Assembly (NCBI GenBank): GCA_949987705.1
Contig: OX465281.1
Span: 102,137,248 to 102,201,247 of the forward strand
Reading direction: 5' to 3'
DNA: 64,000 nucleotides
From: Thereva unica
Lineage: Eukaryota > Arthropoda > Insecta > Diptera > Therevidae
The position numbers and the translations under genes were made by a program. Below are positions 35,486 through 46,038 of this stretch, piece by piece. A model generated the notes under the pieces. That model was not told where the DNA came from. It did no database searches and was given only the letters and a program-made list of their open reading frames with translations. How positions within the stretch are numbered: the stretch's first letter is position 1; every line of letters begins with the position of its first letter.

Positions 35486-36775
35486 TTTTTAATATATTTT
35501 TTGGTTCATGGGTAAATTTTTTTTAAATGCTTGTCATTTTCTTAACAGTTATTACTTTGCAAATCACTAAGTTGATTGAATAGATAGAAAAACCGCCCCT
35601 CTTCAAAACTACACACATGCTTGCAGAAAATTATGCGGGCAACGGAAAAAGTGAAAAATTCGACGCCTGATGTAAAACTGTAAAATTAACTTACATCTCA
35701 GTTCTAAAGAACTGATTTGAGAGCTTCGTTTGTTGCTGTTCGATCAAGCTAGTACTGGATGGCGTCGAATCACGGCGGGCGTTACCCAAGGGTCGATTCT
35801 GTTACCTGATCTCTTTCTAATATTCATTAGTGATCTGCTCTCAATCCGCTCCAACCCAATTCATAGGTGTGCCTACTTCTACGCCTTCCTAAATATAAGA
35901 CAAGCACGGACCAGACCTTGTCGAATAGAGTGTGAGCTCTCATCCGTACTTGTACCATCCTTCTCTTTACCTCAGTGGGCAAAAAGAACCTAATAGCCGA
36001 CTCATCTCTTAACATCTTAAGGTACAAATCCACCAAGGCAAACAAACATTTGCTCGCGGGCAAATTGACGTCATGAAGAAAGTGCATATCGCAGCTATGC
36101 ACATCTGAAACATCATCTTTTTACGTCATTTTCACGTCAAAAGCCTGCGAGCAAATGCCTTGGTGGATTCGTAAATGTAGACATAATCAGGCCCCCTATT
36201 TCCTATTACAATATTGTTAAATCCGATCCGAAAACGAAACAGCTTTCAAGTAAAAATTTGCCAATATCGTTAAATTTTCATGTAAAATTAATGCCAATAT
36301 CGTAATAGAAAATACGGTTTCGGTATTTCGTTAAAAAAAATACGACGTAATAGAGAACAAGGTCCCAGATCTGCGATGGAGTAATCACATATTCCAAATC
36401 GCCAAACAAGCTTATCAACGCCTGAGATTCCTCAAGAGATGCAAGTTCCTCCTCCAGCCAGCTGCCCTGACTACAATCTACAAGTCCTACATTCCGCCTT
36501 GTATTGAATGGTATTGAACATAACTCGTATGTCTGGGGAGAAGTTCTATTCCCACGGCCACACCCCATACGACACATGACCCCAACCAAAAGTTCACGAG
36601 CCTTACGGCACAAGTCGCCATCGATGACCTCGATACTTCGGGAGCATCCGGCTACCCAGACGCTTAGTTAGCAATATTGTAACATTATTAATATTAAGTA
36701 AGTCAGGTGTAAGCTCTTCTTTCACCTTTGGAAAAATTAAAGAACAGAGATTCAGTTTCGGTTTAGTCTTTATGT
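35486..36775 (+). pseudogene. Repeat U copy 2, right part with LINE RT relic
   Basis: An uninterrupted counterpart of 12944-13870 plus 21622-22217. RT motif-B-like sequence (AGVTQGS, LFLIFISDLLS) lies at about 35780-35850, and the ORF2 C-terminal region (KVPDLRWSN, RFLKRCKF, YKSYIPP) at 36355-36510. Similarity to U1 ends at about 36775 (TTTAGTCTTTAT). The motif spacing resembles the Jockey/LOA group. There is no intact frame. Confidence 0.65.
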
Positions 36776-37301
36776 TGTATAATTAATTGTTATCGTTCGT
36801 TATATATAACTAGTAGTCGTATATCATGACTATCTCACATGTATATTAAAAACAAACACGAGTTGAGTTTTTTTTTTTTTTTTGTTTTTTATTGTTGTTA
36901 TTTATCAAACGAAACGAGCAAAAATGAAATACTGATGAGGTCCTGAAAGTTTGCCGCCCTCTCATATGCACCCTATGCACGCCACCCATGTCTAAATTAT
37001 AAAACTAGCTCATTTGATTGTAATAATTCATAATTAATCAAAAAAAATTCATTGAACCTCACCTGGGGCTCTAATTATATCGATTTGTAGATGCATCATA
37101 AAATGCACTAAAAATGCACTAAAAGTATCCTCTCTTTTGCCTCCCACGGCCCCAAAACAAGTCGTAGGGGGCACTATGACCCCTTAAAATGTTCGTAACA
37201 GTCCCTACTATTATTAAAAAAATACCAAAAAATCCCCCTTTGCCTCTAAGGGGGCCAGGGAGCTCCCCAAAAGGCTAAAAACAAAAAAACAAATATGTCA
37301 A
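36776..37301. other. No recognisable feature
   Basis: AT-rich, with a T-run near 36869-36887. No ORF or repeat end that can be supported. Confidence 0.5.
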
Positions 37302-37559
37302 ATGTCTGAAGATGCTCAAGAGTCGTGCAATAAGTACTTTAAAAAATTCCGTGAAAACTTTTCTCGCAAGTCCTCACGAGCAAAGACTATGCAAGACATC
37401 TTCAACCGATTTTTAGTTTTTTCAGATCCATTTATTTCGAGTTTTCGAAAATTGTCCGCAAGGCCGATAATCTTTGTCAGAGGATGTTGTTCAGCTAATA
37501 TTACTGTCATCCGTAATGATGAAAGAGACCACAGAAGGTGCAACAACCGATACAACTGA
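37302..37559 (+). pseudogene. Fragment of a transposon-associated protein
   Basis: An 85-codon frame with AQESCNKYFKKFRENFSRK, then AKTMQDIFNRFL and SDPFISS. From general knowledge this resembles the C-terminal end of a protein family common in insect transposon-rich genomes (an 'EA..ARNKD.R..RE..TRK.SR' then 'DL..RLL..SDP.IS' pattern). No upstream domain is present, so it is a fragment. Antisense ORFs overlap it. Confidence 0.4.
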
Positions 37560-37671
37560 AAATTCCACAGATGATGAAATAAATTTCTTTTTATAATAAT
37601 AGAATTAAGAGAATTATTAATAAATGAACGAATAAAAAATTTTATCTCACTGGCAAACAGTATCAAATTAT

Positions 37672-37975
37672 TGAAGGTATGACATTAAATTCGTAACCAC
37701 AACTCCAAAAACCTTGAAAACAACATTAAACTTAATTGCGTTATGAAATAAGTGCAAGGGGGTGGTGACTAGGGGATGAAAGGGGTAACTTTCTGTCGAT
37801 GTGACGTTAAATTCGGAATCAGCGACCCAAAAAACCATGAACACAACATGAAACTTGATTGCGTTATGAAATAAGGGATATTTTATGCAAGGGGGTGGTG
37901 ATTAGGGCATGAAGGGGGTAACTTTTTGTCGATGTGACATTAAATTCGTAATCAGCGACCCAAAAAACCCCCGAG
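37672..37975 (+). repeat. ~125-140-bp tandem repeat, about 2.4 copies
   Basis: Units share TGACATTAAATTCGTAATCA, GCGTTATGAAATAAG and GGGGGTGGTGAYTAGGG. The middle copy carries a small insertion (GGATATTTTATGC). Confidence 0.85.
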
Positions 37976-39400
37976 GAGGAAATTCCAGATCACATACTTG
38001 ATTTTTCGATTTTTGGCCACATTTATGGCGATCGGCCCCACTGTGCGTGGGTGTCTATGCCTTTAGATATATGAAAGAAGAAAAAACTAGCCCCTTAGAA
38101 GGTTTGATAACCCAATTCCCATGCGGATACCGGCTCATTTTTCGCTTTGCTTTGGTTTTTAATGTTTTTCAAATGTGGGAAATATCAGCGAAGTTTTTCA
38201 ATGAAAATTATCTTGGGGTGGTTCAAATTTTGTCTGGGCCGTTTCCGTTAAAATTTAAATGTGGAACTTATGGAAAATTTATATTTTTTGGATAATTTAA
38301 TAAATTTTTCCTTCTAGGATTTTTTTTTACATAACATTCCTTCCCCCCTGGAGCAAGAGAATCGCTACGTAGTAGAGCGATTCTCGTACTCGAAGGAATG
38401 AGGGGATGAAGGAGGTTAGGGCGGGTGGCCGTACCTAGTACTTGAATGGAGCACTATTTTTTATATATGGGAAAAACTATGCAATTATGCGGCACGGTCA
38501 TTTGCATCTTACGGTAACGAGAACAGGAGATTAGTTTGGAGTTCCTGGATCGGATCATATTGTTATGAACCGGATCCCCAAGTTCAATTTCCTATTTCAT
38601 AAAACGAAATCAATTTAATCCTTAACAATTGAAGTATCCATTACATACATTTCATATGTACATTCAAATATATACATATATCTACATATATATATATATA
38701 TACAACTTTTTATCTGCGGCAGAAGCGCCGGTTTGAAACAGAACTTCACAGCAAGTTAGAAATTTGTGTAACTCGCCAGGGTCCCCGTTATACTCTGGGA
38801 TCATACTCCTAACATCAGATAAGGTGATTGTTTTTACATCGTCCGGCATTTTGACTTGGTGAAAAGGGAGTTCCGCGAAGAAATTGACGATTCTTTGCCG
38901 CCTACGCAGGAGAATTTTGCGGTTTGTTTATGTTTTAATAAAAAAAAAATTTACGGTTTTAAGAGGATTTTGTTTTTAATGCCTAAGGATCTTGTATAAT
39001 TTTATATTTTTTTTTGACGTTTAAAACCACTCTATTTGTTAAACTGAATCTGTGATCATTTTATTTCTAGCGCATATACTCAAAGTAACTCCACGAGGTC
39101 AGATAACATAAGCGGAAGACGTTATATAAGGCCTAATACTTCGATGATATATAAGTTGAGGAAGGTAACCAACCTTACATTTTGCACAAAAACAAAAACA
39201 AAGAAAAATTTCTCACTCCTGTATTGAGAAAGTAAATTATACATTGTATTTACTTAAAAATTTAAATTCAAGAAATATTGTGTGACTGAACTTTTAGTGT
39301 ATTTCGTGGGGCTATCAACCACCCAAATAATATTTATTACTGCTTTTGAAGCATTTTATATGACGGGCATAGCCCGTTAAAGGAAAATTGGCACAGGTAA
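37976..39400. other. No gene; small hairpin and microsatellite
   Basis: There is a perfect hairpin at about 38370-38396 (GAGAATCGCT...AGCGATTCTC) and a TA-type microsatellite near 38668-38702. An 82-codon ORF at 38047-38295 has no motif and is not called. Confidence 0.5.
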
Positions 39401-39405
39401 TTTTT

Positions 39406-39552
39406 ATGAAAAATTTTTTTGCTCGTCCATCAGCAGTACAAAGTAATAATGGACAAGGTTGTCATGCACGAATTACTTTAGATTGCTTAAAAAGTCATCG
39501 CGCACAAGGGTTAGCAAAACAAAAAAAACTACGGATACTACAGCCCGAATGA
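39406..39552 (+). CDS. Small ORF of unknown nature (48 codons)
   Basis: ATG at 39406, stop at 39550-39552. The product is basic (MKNFFARPSAVQSNNGQGC start). Composition is less AT-driven than the surrounding sequence, but there is no recognisable family and its end runs into the tandem repeat at 39529. It could be a fragment of an unrecognised element. I include it only as a candidate. Confidence 0.15.
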   Translation: MKNFFARPSAVQSNNGQGCHARITLDCLKSHRAQGLAKQKKLRILQPE

Positions 39553-39690
39553 GTTACTGTAGCCCAAAATAAAGGGTTTTTATTATTAAAAGGTATGTGA
39601 CGTAAATGTATACGGATACTACAGCCCGAATGAGATACTGTAGCCCAAAATAAGATTTATATTTATTAAAAGGTATGTGACCACATAGGC
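39529..39690 (+). repeat. Tandem duplication, two ~80-bp copies
   Basis: Each copy has ACGGATACTACAGCCCGAAT, then TACTGTAGCCCAAAATAA and ATTAAAAGGTATGTGAC. Only a few differences between copies. Confidence 0.85.
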
Positions 39691-40099
39691 CAACCACTAT
39701 TCACTTTAAATCAAAGAAAATAAGCAAAATCATAATATCTTATAATGCAAAAGTAAGAATTAGAGAAAGAAAAGCATTAAACTTACCAGCTTACCAGGCT
39801 CGCACTTTTAACAACACTACACAATTTTTATAAAATTTCTATTATTTAATTTATAAGTTAAATTTATTAATTCTTTATTATTTATATGATATTATTTTTT
39901 GTGTTTTAAATTTTTGCTTCGAAGAAAAAAAAATTTCCGTTGCTCCTGGTTTCTGCTGTTCCTTCTCTGGGTTGTGTGGATGGGAGGTCTTACTAACCTC
40001 ACATCATCCCACCGCTGCCACCAATTGTTATATCCGCTCTTAGGGCTCTTTCTTCCTCCATCAACGCTCTTAGGACTCTTTCTTCCTCCATCAACACCT
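39691..40099. other. AT-rich DNA with a 28-bp duplication
   Basis: Contains two adjacent copies of CTCTTTCTTCCTCCATCAAC (about 40047-40096). The overlapping 124-codon ORF (39899-40273) crosses into the TIR element and is not called. Confidence 0.45.
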
Positions 40100-40721
40100 C
40101 ATATCATTGTTCCACTGTATTTAACGTTTTTTTATTTTAATTCAAACGAACTTCTTAATTTTTCAATTTTTCGAGAAAAACAAAACAATTTTTCGTCAGC
40201 ATTTCGAGAAAAACAAAACTATCATATTACGCGCGATAAGAATTATATCGCGCACAGAAAAAACCTTAATTAGCAGTTTTTCTTTGAAATAATTGAGTAC
40301 CTTTAGTAAGGCGAAAATAATGGAAGATCAGTTGGAATTTAACATCGAAACAGCAAACTCGGGCTCGCTCTTGGGACGTGTCAAGAATATCGTTTTCCCT
40401 TAAAATCTTACAGTTGAAAGTTAAGAAATAATCTTACAGTTGATAGTCAAGAAATAATCTTACAGTTGAAAGTTAAGAAATAATCTTACAGTTGAAAGTT
40501 AAGAAATAATCTTACAGTTGATAGTCAAGAAATAATCTTACAGTTGAAAGTTAAGAAATAATCTTACAGTTGATAGTCAAGAAATAATTTTACAGTTGAA
40601 AGTTAAGAAATAGAAGTTCTTTTAAATATACATATACATATATGCAAATAAAAATTGAAAAATTAAGAAGTTCGTTTGAATTAAAATAAAAAAACGTTAA
40701 ATACAGTGGAACAATGATATG
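40100..40721. mobile_element. TIR element with 71-bp perfect ends and an internal minisatellite
   Basis: The left end (40100-40170) and right end (about 40651-40721) are perfect inverted copies starting CATATCATTGTTCCACTGTA. Inside is the 26-bp minisatellite. No target duplication is evident and no coding sequence. The structure resembles foldback elements with repetitive interiors. Confidence 0.8.
40405..40612 (+). repeat. 26-bp minisatellite, eight copies
   Basis: Unit ATCTTACAGTTGAAAGTTAA plus GAAATA. Variants with GAAAGTTAAG and GATAGTCAAG alternate in a partly regular way, a small higher-order pattern. Confidence 0.95.
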
Positions 40722-40751
40722 TCAATGATACGGCTCTTGGTGCCGTAACCT

Positions 40752-41067
40752 GGGGCCTTATTCTCTATTACAATACTCAAATGCTTTTCACTCGAAACTG
40801 TTATCCGAAACTAAAATGCTTCCGTATTCCCTATTACAATATTGCTTCCCCTCGTAGAAATGTCCCCGAAAGAAAAGAAAATGACCGCAAGAGCTTTCAA
40901 TTGTATCGCCCACACCTAAAATTTTATAAATTACTCGATTACCCTTGAGCTTTCGAGTAAAAATCTAACAATATTGTTACAGTTTCGAGACAGTTTTGTA
41001 ATACAGAATACCATTTTGGCAGTTTCGAGAAAAATTCTCACAATATTGTAATAGAGAATAAGGCCCC
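40752..41067. mobile_element. MITE with GGGGCCTTATTCTCTATTAC ends
   Basis: A 23-bp perfect terminal inverted repeat. Flanks match the stretch at about 23265-23280 (GTGCCGCAACTGGAAGTTAA), which has no insertion. The target duplication is short or unresolved. Internal sequence (CTATTACAATATTG, TTCGAGTAAAAATC) resembles the stretch inside the LINE relics at 13.6 and 36.2 kb. Confidence 0.8.
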
Positions 41068-41107
41068 TGAAGTTAATTTGACTCGTGTTTGTCCACATCT
41101 ACTTAGT

Positions 41108-41410
41108 GGCCTCGATTCCCAGATCCGACGGGAGGGAAGTGAGTGAGGATTTGACACTTTGCGATTCTCAAATCCGCAGTCCCGGATTGGTTTAAATCGA
41201 AAATTCGGAGTGAAGACTCACGCGATAATGAAATATACGATGTCGGATTATCTTAGGCGCATTTGTCGTTCAAATCCGCAGAAAATTTGTTGCGGATCAC
41301 ACTTTTACAGCGCGGAAAATATCAAAAAGAAATTCGGGGTTGCGGATTTGAGAATCGCAGTGTCAAATCCGCAACTCACTTCCCCGCCGCCGAATCTGGT
41401 AATTGAGGCC
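41108..41410. mobile_element. 303-bp MITE with ~75-bp inverted ends
   Basis: Ends begin GGCCTCGATTCCCAGATCCG and its near-complement; inner parts of the arms share GATTCTCAAATCCGCA. Flanked by AGT on both sides (41105-41107, 41411-41413). The fragment at 23300 is the corresponding empty site. The end of a related copy lies at 62536-62576. Confidence 0.8.
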
Positions 41411-41783
41411 AGTATATAATCAATGGTTTTGGGGAATTTCTTAATTTTCATATTGCATACTTTCGGGTTTGGCATGTTGCATACTTTCGAGGGTCGGAAA
41501 GACGTCATTTAAAAATAAAAACAACAGGAAAGTGATGAGAGTAAAATAACAAATAATTGATTTTTTAGAAACATATTTATTATTTTCTAGAGGGGATTTC
41601 GTGTTACAATGTAAAAAATAACACAACTTCCGATTAATTTTGAAATTTAGTTCATTAAAAAACACGGCTATTGAGATCTAATTCCATCAACATTTTAAGC
41701 AGAATCTATCTAGAAAAGTTACATGTTCGTAACCAGTCAACTGTAATAATTTGTAAGTGAACGCAAAACTAAAAGACAAATTA

Positions 41784-41789
41784 TTTATT
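41784..41789 (-). terminator. Candidate DCTN2 polyadenylation signal
   Basis: AATAAA on the minus strand about 97 bp after the DCTN2 stop codon. It is the nearest canonical hexamer noticed downstream. Confidence 0.45.
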
Positions 41790-41885
41790 AAGCAAGTCTA
41801 GTTAATATTTAATAAAAAGCATATATATTTAAAAATCGTAAATAAATAAAATCACGAGTACATGAATATTTTTTCTTCAAAATTT

Positions 41886-43136
41886 TCATTTTTTATCTAA
41901 GCCATTAATCCTATTTTCTAATTTAGCAATTTCCTTGTTTACATTCTCCAAATTTTGGGCAAAGGCCTCTTGAACCCCTTGCAATAGCGTTTTATTGTTA
42001 GCAATGCTTGAAGAAAGTGTACTTTGGGTCGCTTCCAGTTCAGCTATAATTTTGGTAAAATTGGTGGCTAGAAAAAGTAAAATTTTCTTAAGATTGTTAA
42101 AAATAAGCCCTTTTTTAAATTTACCATATTTATGTAAAGACTCGAGCGCCTGCATTCTCTCCAACATATCAGGTAATACTTGTGTTATCGGTTCAGTGCG
42201 CTTTGCTATTTCATAAAGCTCTAGAACTTTTTGATCGCGCTGTGCTTCTTGATTGGAGCCACTTGTCTTCTCAACGATCGCATCCATTTTCGTCGTAAGA
42301 TTTTTTAACCGCTCTTCAATTAAATCTAACTGATTTGGCTGCAATAGGGCGGCTTTAGTACTTAGCTGCTGAACCGCTTCCAATAGATTTGAAGTTCCTA
42401 TAGAGGATGTTAATCGACTTAGCTTCTCCGGCCGAGCCCCTACCGCCTTCTCGAGTTCATGTAGCCGATGCTCCAATGTTGCTACTCGTGCAGACTGCGC
42501 TAAGTCTTTATCTCGTGCCTGTATAGTAGCAAGAACACCGGTTTTTTTATACTCCTCTACTTGAGAAATCAGAGCTTTAACTTCTTTATCAGTGTTTGGA
42601 GGAATTTCTTCCTTCCCAAGAACCTGCTCCAATTTTAGACTTTCAAGAACTTTCTTAGCGGTGTTTACAACACTCACCACTGCTTCGTAAGATTCGTTTT
42701 CTTCCTTAGAGACTTGTTTTTCAGCCTGAAGGGCAGTTATTTCATCCATAAGCTCATTAATTTCGCATTGAATTCGGCGGCATTTTTGAATGGGCGTTTC
42801 TCTCTCGCCATCAGCAACCAACTCATATTCATTAGACCAAGCATCATAACCTCTTCGAAAATTCTTTCGTAATTGATCTGAAAAATCAATATTACCAGAA
42901 AGGTGCTTGCCTTTAAATTTATTATAAGAATCTTTAGTTGAAATATGCAAACGCTCAATCGATTCGGATTCAGGCTCTTCTTCAACGTAGTCGGATGTGT
43001 CCGATTCAAGAACGTCAGGAGTTTCGTACACGTCTGGCTGATCATATGCCTAAGATAGAATATTAAAATGTTTTCTTATATTTTTCCAAAATATACATAC
43101 AATTCCAGGTAGATTGGCGAATTTTGGGTCTGCCAT
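41886..43136 (-). CDS. DCTN2: Dynactin subunit 2 (p50/dynamitin)
   Basis: Dynamitin joins the dynactin shoulder to the Arp1 filament and so supports dynein transport along microtubules. Three coding exons on the minus strand: 43136-43101, 43049-42125 and 42067-41886, giving 380 aa. Exon 1 encodes MADPKFANLPGI and exon 2 continues AYDQPDVYETPD, the conserved N-terminus of the fly protein. Introns are 51 nt (GTATGT...CTTAG, phase 0) and 57 nt (GTAAAT...TTCTAG, phase 1). Residues from about 95 onward are rich in heptad-like coiled-coil sequence (EINELMDEITALQAEK, VATLEHRLHELEKAV), as known for p50. The second intron has a length divisible by three and no stop, so the frame reads through it. Sequence between 43137 and 43400 should hold the 5' UTR and promoter. 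It looks intact. Confidence 0.95.
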
Positions 43137-43414
43137 TGCAATATAAATTTATTTTAAGCAAGTGAAGTGAGAGCTACTATTGATTGACAGGAGCACGTAA
43201 AGTGTCAAATTGTGACATCATCTATTCATTACGTTTACATGATTTACTTGAGTTCTGGACTTAAAATTTACTTGAAACTCAAGTTGCGTTTTCGGTTCAT
43301 TCGAAATGTCTTAAAATTTTCTTGAGCTGCTAACTTGACCTTTCATATTATAACAGAAACTAGCTCATGTGGAGTACATAAGTGGAAAAAGAAAGTTAAC
43401 TTATTGTATAAATA

Positions 43415-44207
43415 AGAAATACCATTTCAAGAAGAAGAAAGGAGTTGCTATTTAAATTAATCTTGGTGCCACATATAAACTACTGTTCTACGATACTAAG
43501 GCCCATTTTACACGATGAAACACAAAACATAAAGTTTCCAGCAAGCTTTGGCTAGGGCTGAGAGAATGAGAGAGGGCTTGAGGGGACGTGAAATTTTGCC
43601 AACAAACTTTTGGAAGCAACTTTGCGAAAACAGTTTGACAGCTTCAGTTTTGTTGTTGTTTTTTCTCTGATTTCTTTGGTTTCCGAAAATTAATTAATTT
43701 TTTTCCGTTCTCATTTATTCGTTGCAATTAAATTTTCGAATAACCTTTGAAACTTTAAGTCATAGTTTGTTATGAAAAGTAAAAAAGAGAAATGAGAAGT
43801 TTACTCATTTAGACACCGATGAAGTTTTTGAGGAAACTCCAAAAGGGAATTAGCGATTGCAGGCAACTTTGTTTCGTTTCGTGTTTCATCGTGTAAAATG
43901 AGCCTAACAATGGCAAATAAGAAGGAGATAACAAAACTACAAAGGAATTTTAATAAAGGAATGAGAGCGGTTTTAAACACAAGACGTACTGAAAGTATCA
44001 ACAGTATGCTGAAGGAATTAGGATATTTAACAATAGAAAACGAAATTAAAAGGGATTGTTCCGGCGACACTGAAATAAAATCGCACCTGAAAAAGCCAAA
44101 AAAATAGCTACAACAAACTCCTGAAAAGAAAACTAAAAACCGAAAGAGAAATAAATACCGACGCACAGACGGCGTTTGAAGTCTTTAATACAGCAGTAAC
44201 TTAATCA
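43415..44207 (+). pseudogene. C-terminal fragment of a LINE reverse transcriptase, MITE-interrupted
   Basis: Before the MITE the frame reads LVPHINYCST. After it come ANKKEITKLQRNFNKGMR and SINSMLKELGYLTIENEI, the conserved stretch after the RT core in CR1-like LINEs ('PH..Y...I ... LQ..QNKA.R ... LGWL'). A frameshift near 44080-44110 leads to YNKLLKRKLK and a stop near 44205. Upstream domains are absent: a 5'-truncated, dead copy. Confidence 0.75.
43500..43904. mobile_element. PIF/Harbinger-type MITE with TAA duplication
   Basis: Inverted ends GGCCCATTTTACACGATGAA (one mismatch) and a TAA duplication (43497-43499, 43905-43907), the 3-bp TWA type of PIF/Harbinger. It sits in the LINE relic, whose frame resumes after it. 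No transposase. Confidence 0.85.
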
Positions 44208-44916
44208 CCAAAATTGATTTCAGCAGTTACTCTAACCAACCACAGAGGGACGAATTTGCGAAAACACAAGGCAAAGCAGTCCAGCAAGCCACAACCAGGG
44301 CAGCAAGCAGCAACCAGGCAGCAAACAGCAAGCAAATCCCAAGCGATTCCCAAGAAACGAAACCAGAGTGCAGCAACACAAAGGTTATTCCTGGCTGTTC
44401 TAATTGCAGAACATGTCAGGCGAAACATCGATCGTCATCTGACAGATAGGTGGCGTTATCAATTAAGCTATCAGAGCAAGCAATATTTTGGTAATACTTA
44501 TTTACAAACAAATAAAGAATAATTTACGAATTTTCAAGTACTAAATCACGAATTAATAACGAATTTAAGATTGAATTGAAATATTTTGGCAATTTGTTAA
44601 ATTTTTATTGAATTTATATTTGAGAAAATCTAATAATTAATTGCGAATAAATAGTAATTTGGTTATTGGAAAAGGTTATCTTTTTATTGAATCACACCCT
44701 TCCGGCACTTTTTTTATTGAGTCAGAAATTAAAATGCTAATTCTGAACAGGGATGTACTAACATTTATCTATAGATTAGAGAATAAATTACTGCCAGAAT
44801 ATTAAGAGTATCTGGTTAGCAAAAATACAGACACATCAAGCACATCAATTCCATCTTGTGAATGTAAATGAGCCTATTCAGACGCTGCCATGAGTGTGCT
44901 GAGTAAAACCGGTTTT
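44208..44916. other. Unassigned; CAG-rich stretch
   Basis: Positions 44255-44345 are rich in CAGCAA/CAACCAGG repeats within a 102-codon ORF (44214-44522). The repetitive composition explains the open frame and no domain is seen. The rest is AT-rich. Confidence 0.4.
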
Positions 44917-44924
44917 ATTCAACC

Positions 44925-45908
44925 CACTGACATATAGAATGGACTGCTCATGAGAAATTTCTCATGGCACCAATTTGTTCCATAGGCTACAAACCTTTTT
45001 TCACTCCATGTAAACACCGGAATCACTCTTTTGAAATTAACATTTTTTTAAATACGTTACTGACATATAGGAATGGACTGCTGATTGACAATGCTGAATG
45101 GCACCATTTTTCTCCAGATATAGAAAACCTTTTTTACGTAAACAAAAAAATTTCTTCGAATTTAAGAGGAAATAAGTGATAAAATGTCTGTAATAATTAC
45201 TAGAAATATATTTCCATCACTCATTTTTATTTGCCAGCACTTTTTCCATTAAATAAATGTATTTATCTCAAAACTGTGACGGTTATTTCCCCTGTTTAAC
45301 AAACTTTTCAAAATAGCTCAAGAGTGAGACAAAAGAACAAAAACTATACCTGCCTATTTTTCTCTAATTATGTTTACATCGCTGAAATGCGCTGACGATT
45401 ACAGTTCATTGGAATTTAATGTGGGAGTGAGGCAGCAATAGTTTTTGGTGCCACTTTTTTGTATGGGATTTTGTTCAATTAGCAGTCCATTACTATATGT
45501 CAGTGAAATACGTACTTAAAACATTAACACAACACAAATATTTTGTTTAAAAAAATTAATAAACACTATTTTCACTTTCTCACCTTTTAAAATGCCTTTT
45601 TTTTCATTAATTTGCAAATTGTATGTGTATCTGATTTAAGTTCTTAGCGCCTGTTTTAGCAACTGACATTCTGTATGTCAAAATCCGGGGGTCTATGGGG
45701 AAAAGAGCAAAAGATATAAACATCACTATACCCGTCTATTTTTTTCTAATTGATTTAACCTGATTTTATTTCTGTCAGTCTGATTTTACTTCTGAGTGCT
45801 TCTGTCAGTTTGGAGGCTTATGGATTAGCGAGTAGACTATACCTTTTTAGTGCCATCGGTTTGTATGGGAATAATTGCTGATGAGCAGTCCATTATTATA
45901 TGTCAGTG
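44925..45908. mobile_element. hAT-like MITE, outer copy
   Basis: Ends CACTGACATATA... and its complement, flanked by a perfect 8-bp duplication ATTCAACC (44917-44924, 45909-45916). It contains a second copy of the family. Without that copy it is about 530 bp. No coding sequence. Confidence 0.9.
45058..45505. mobile_element. hAT-like MITE, inner nested copy
   Basis: 448 bp, starting TACTGACATATAGGAATGG (first base changed from the family's C) and ending ATATGTCAGTG. Perfect 8-bp duplication AAATACGT (45050-45057, 45506-45513). Closely similar to the copy at 48061-48498. Confidence 0.92.
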
Positions 45909-46038
45909 ATTCAACCCCTCGGAACACATACGAGGCGTAATTGAGTTTAGACAAGACCCTCTCAACTACAGGCCACGTAGATGAATTTTTCGTGGTGTTG
46001 GTCATAGGCCCAAAAGTCACCGCACACCGGAGTAACAT
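45909..46038 (-). CDS. Short ORF of unknown identity, next to the hAT-like MITE
   Basis: Reads MLLRCAVTFGPMTNTTKNSS then WPVVERVLSKLNYASYVFRG on the minus strand, about 43 codons before MITE sequence. Composition is protein-like for such AT-rich surroundings. A GTATGT that could be a 5' splice site lies near 45937. The MITE insertion is at or just after its end. I do not recognise it; it may be the first exon of a gene, an element remnant or chance. Confidence 0.2.

Noticed and set aside
40405..40612. CRISPR-like regular 26-bp repeats
   Set aside because: Contiguous units without spacers; a minisatellite in a eukaryotic genome.
43801..44166. 121-codon minus-strand ORF
   Set aside because: Antisense of a LINE relic and MITE end; hydrophobic low-complexity product.
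44214..44522. 102-codon CAG-rich ORF
   Set aside because: Open frame explained by repetitive composition.
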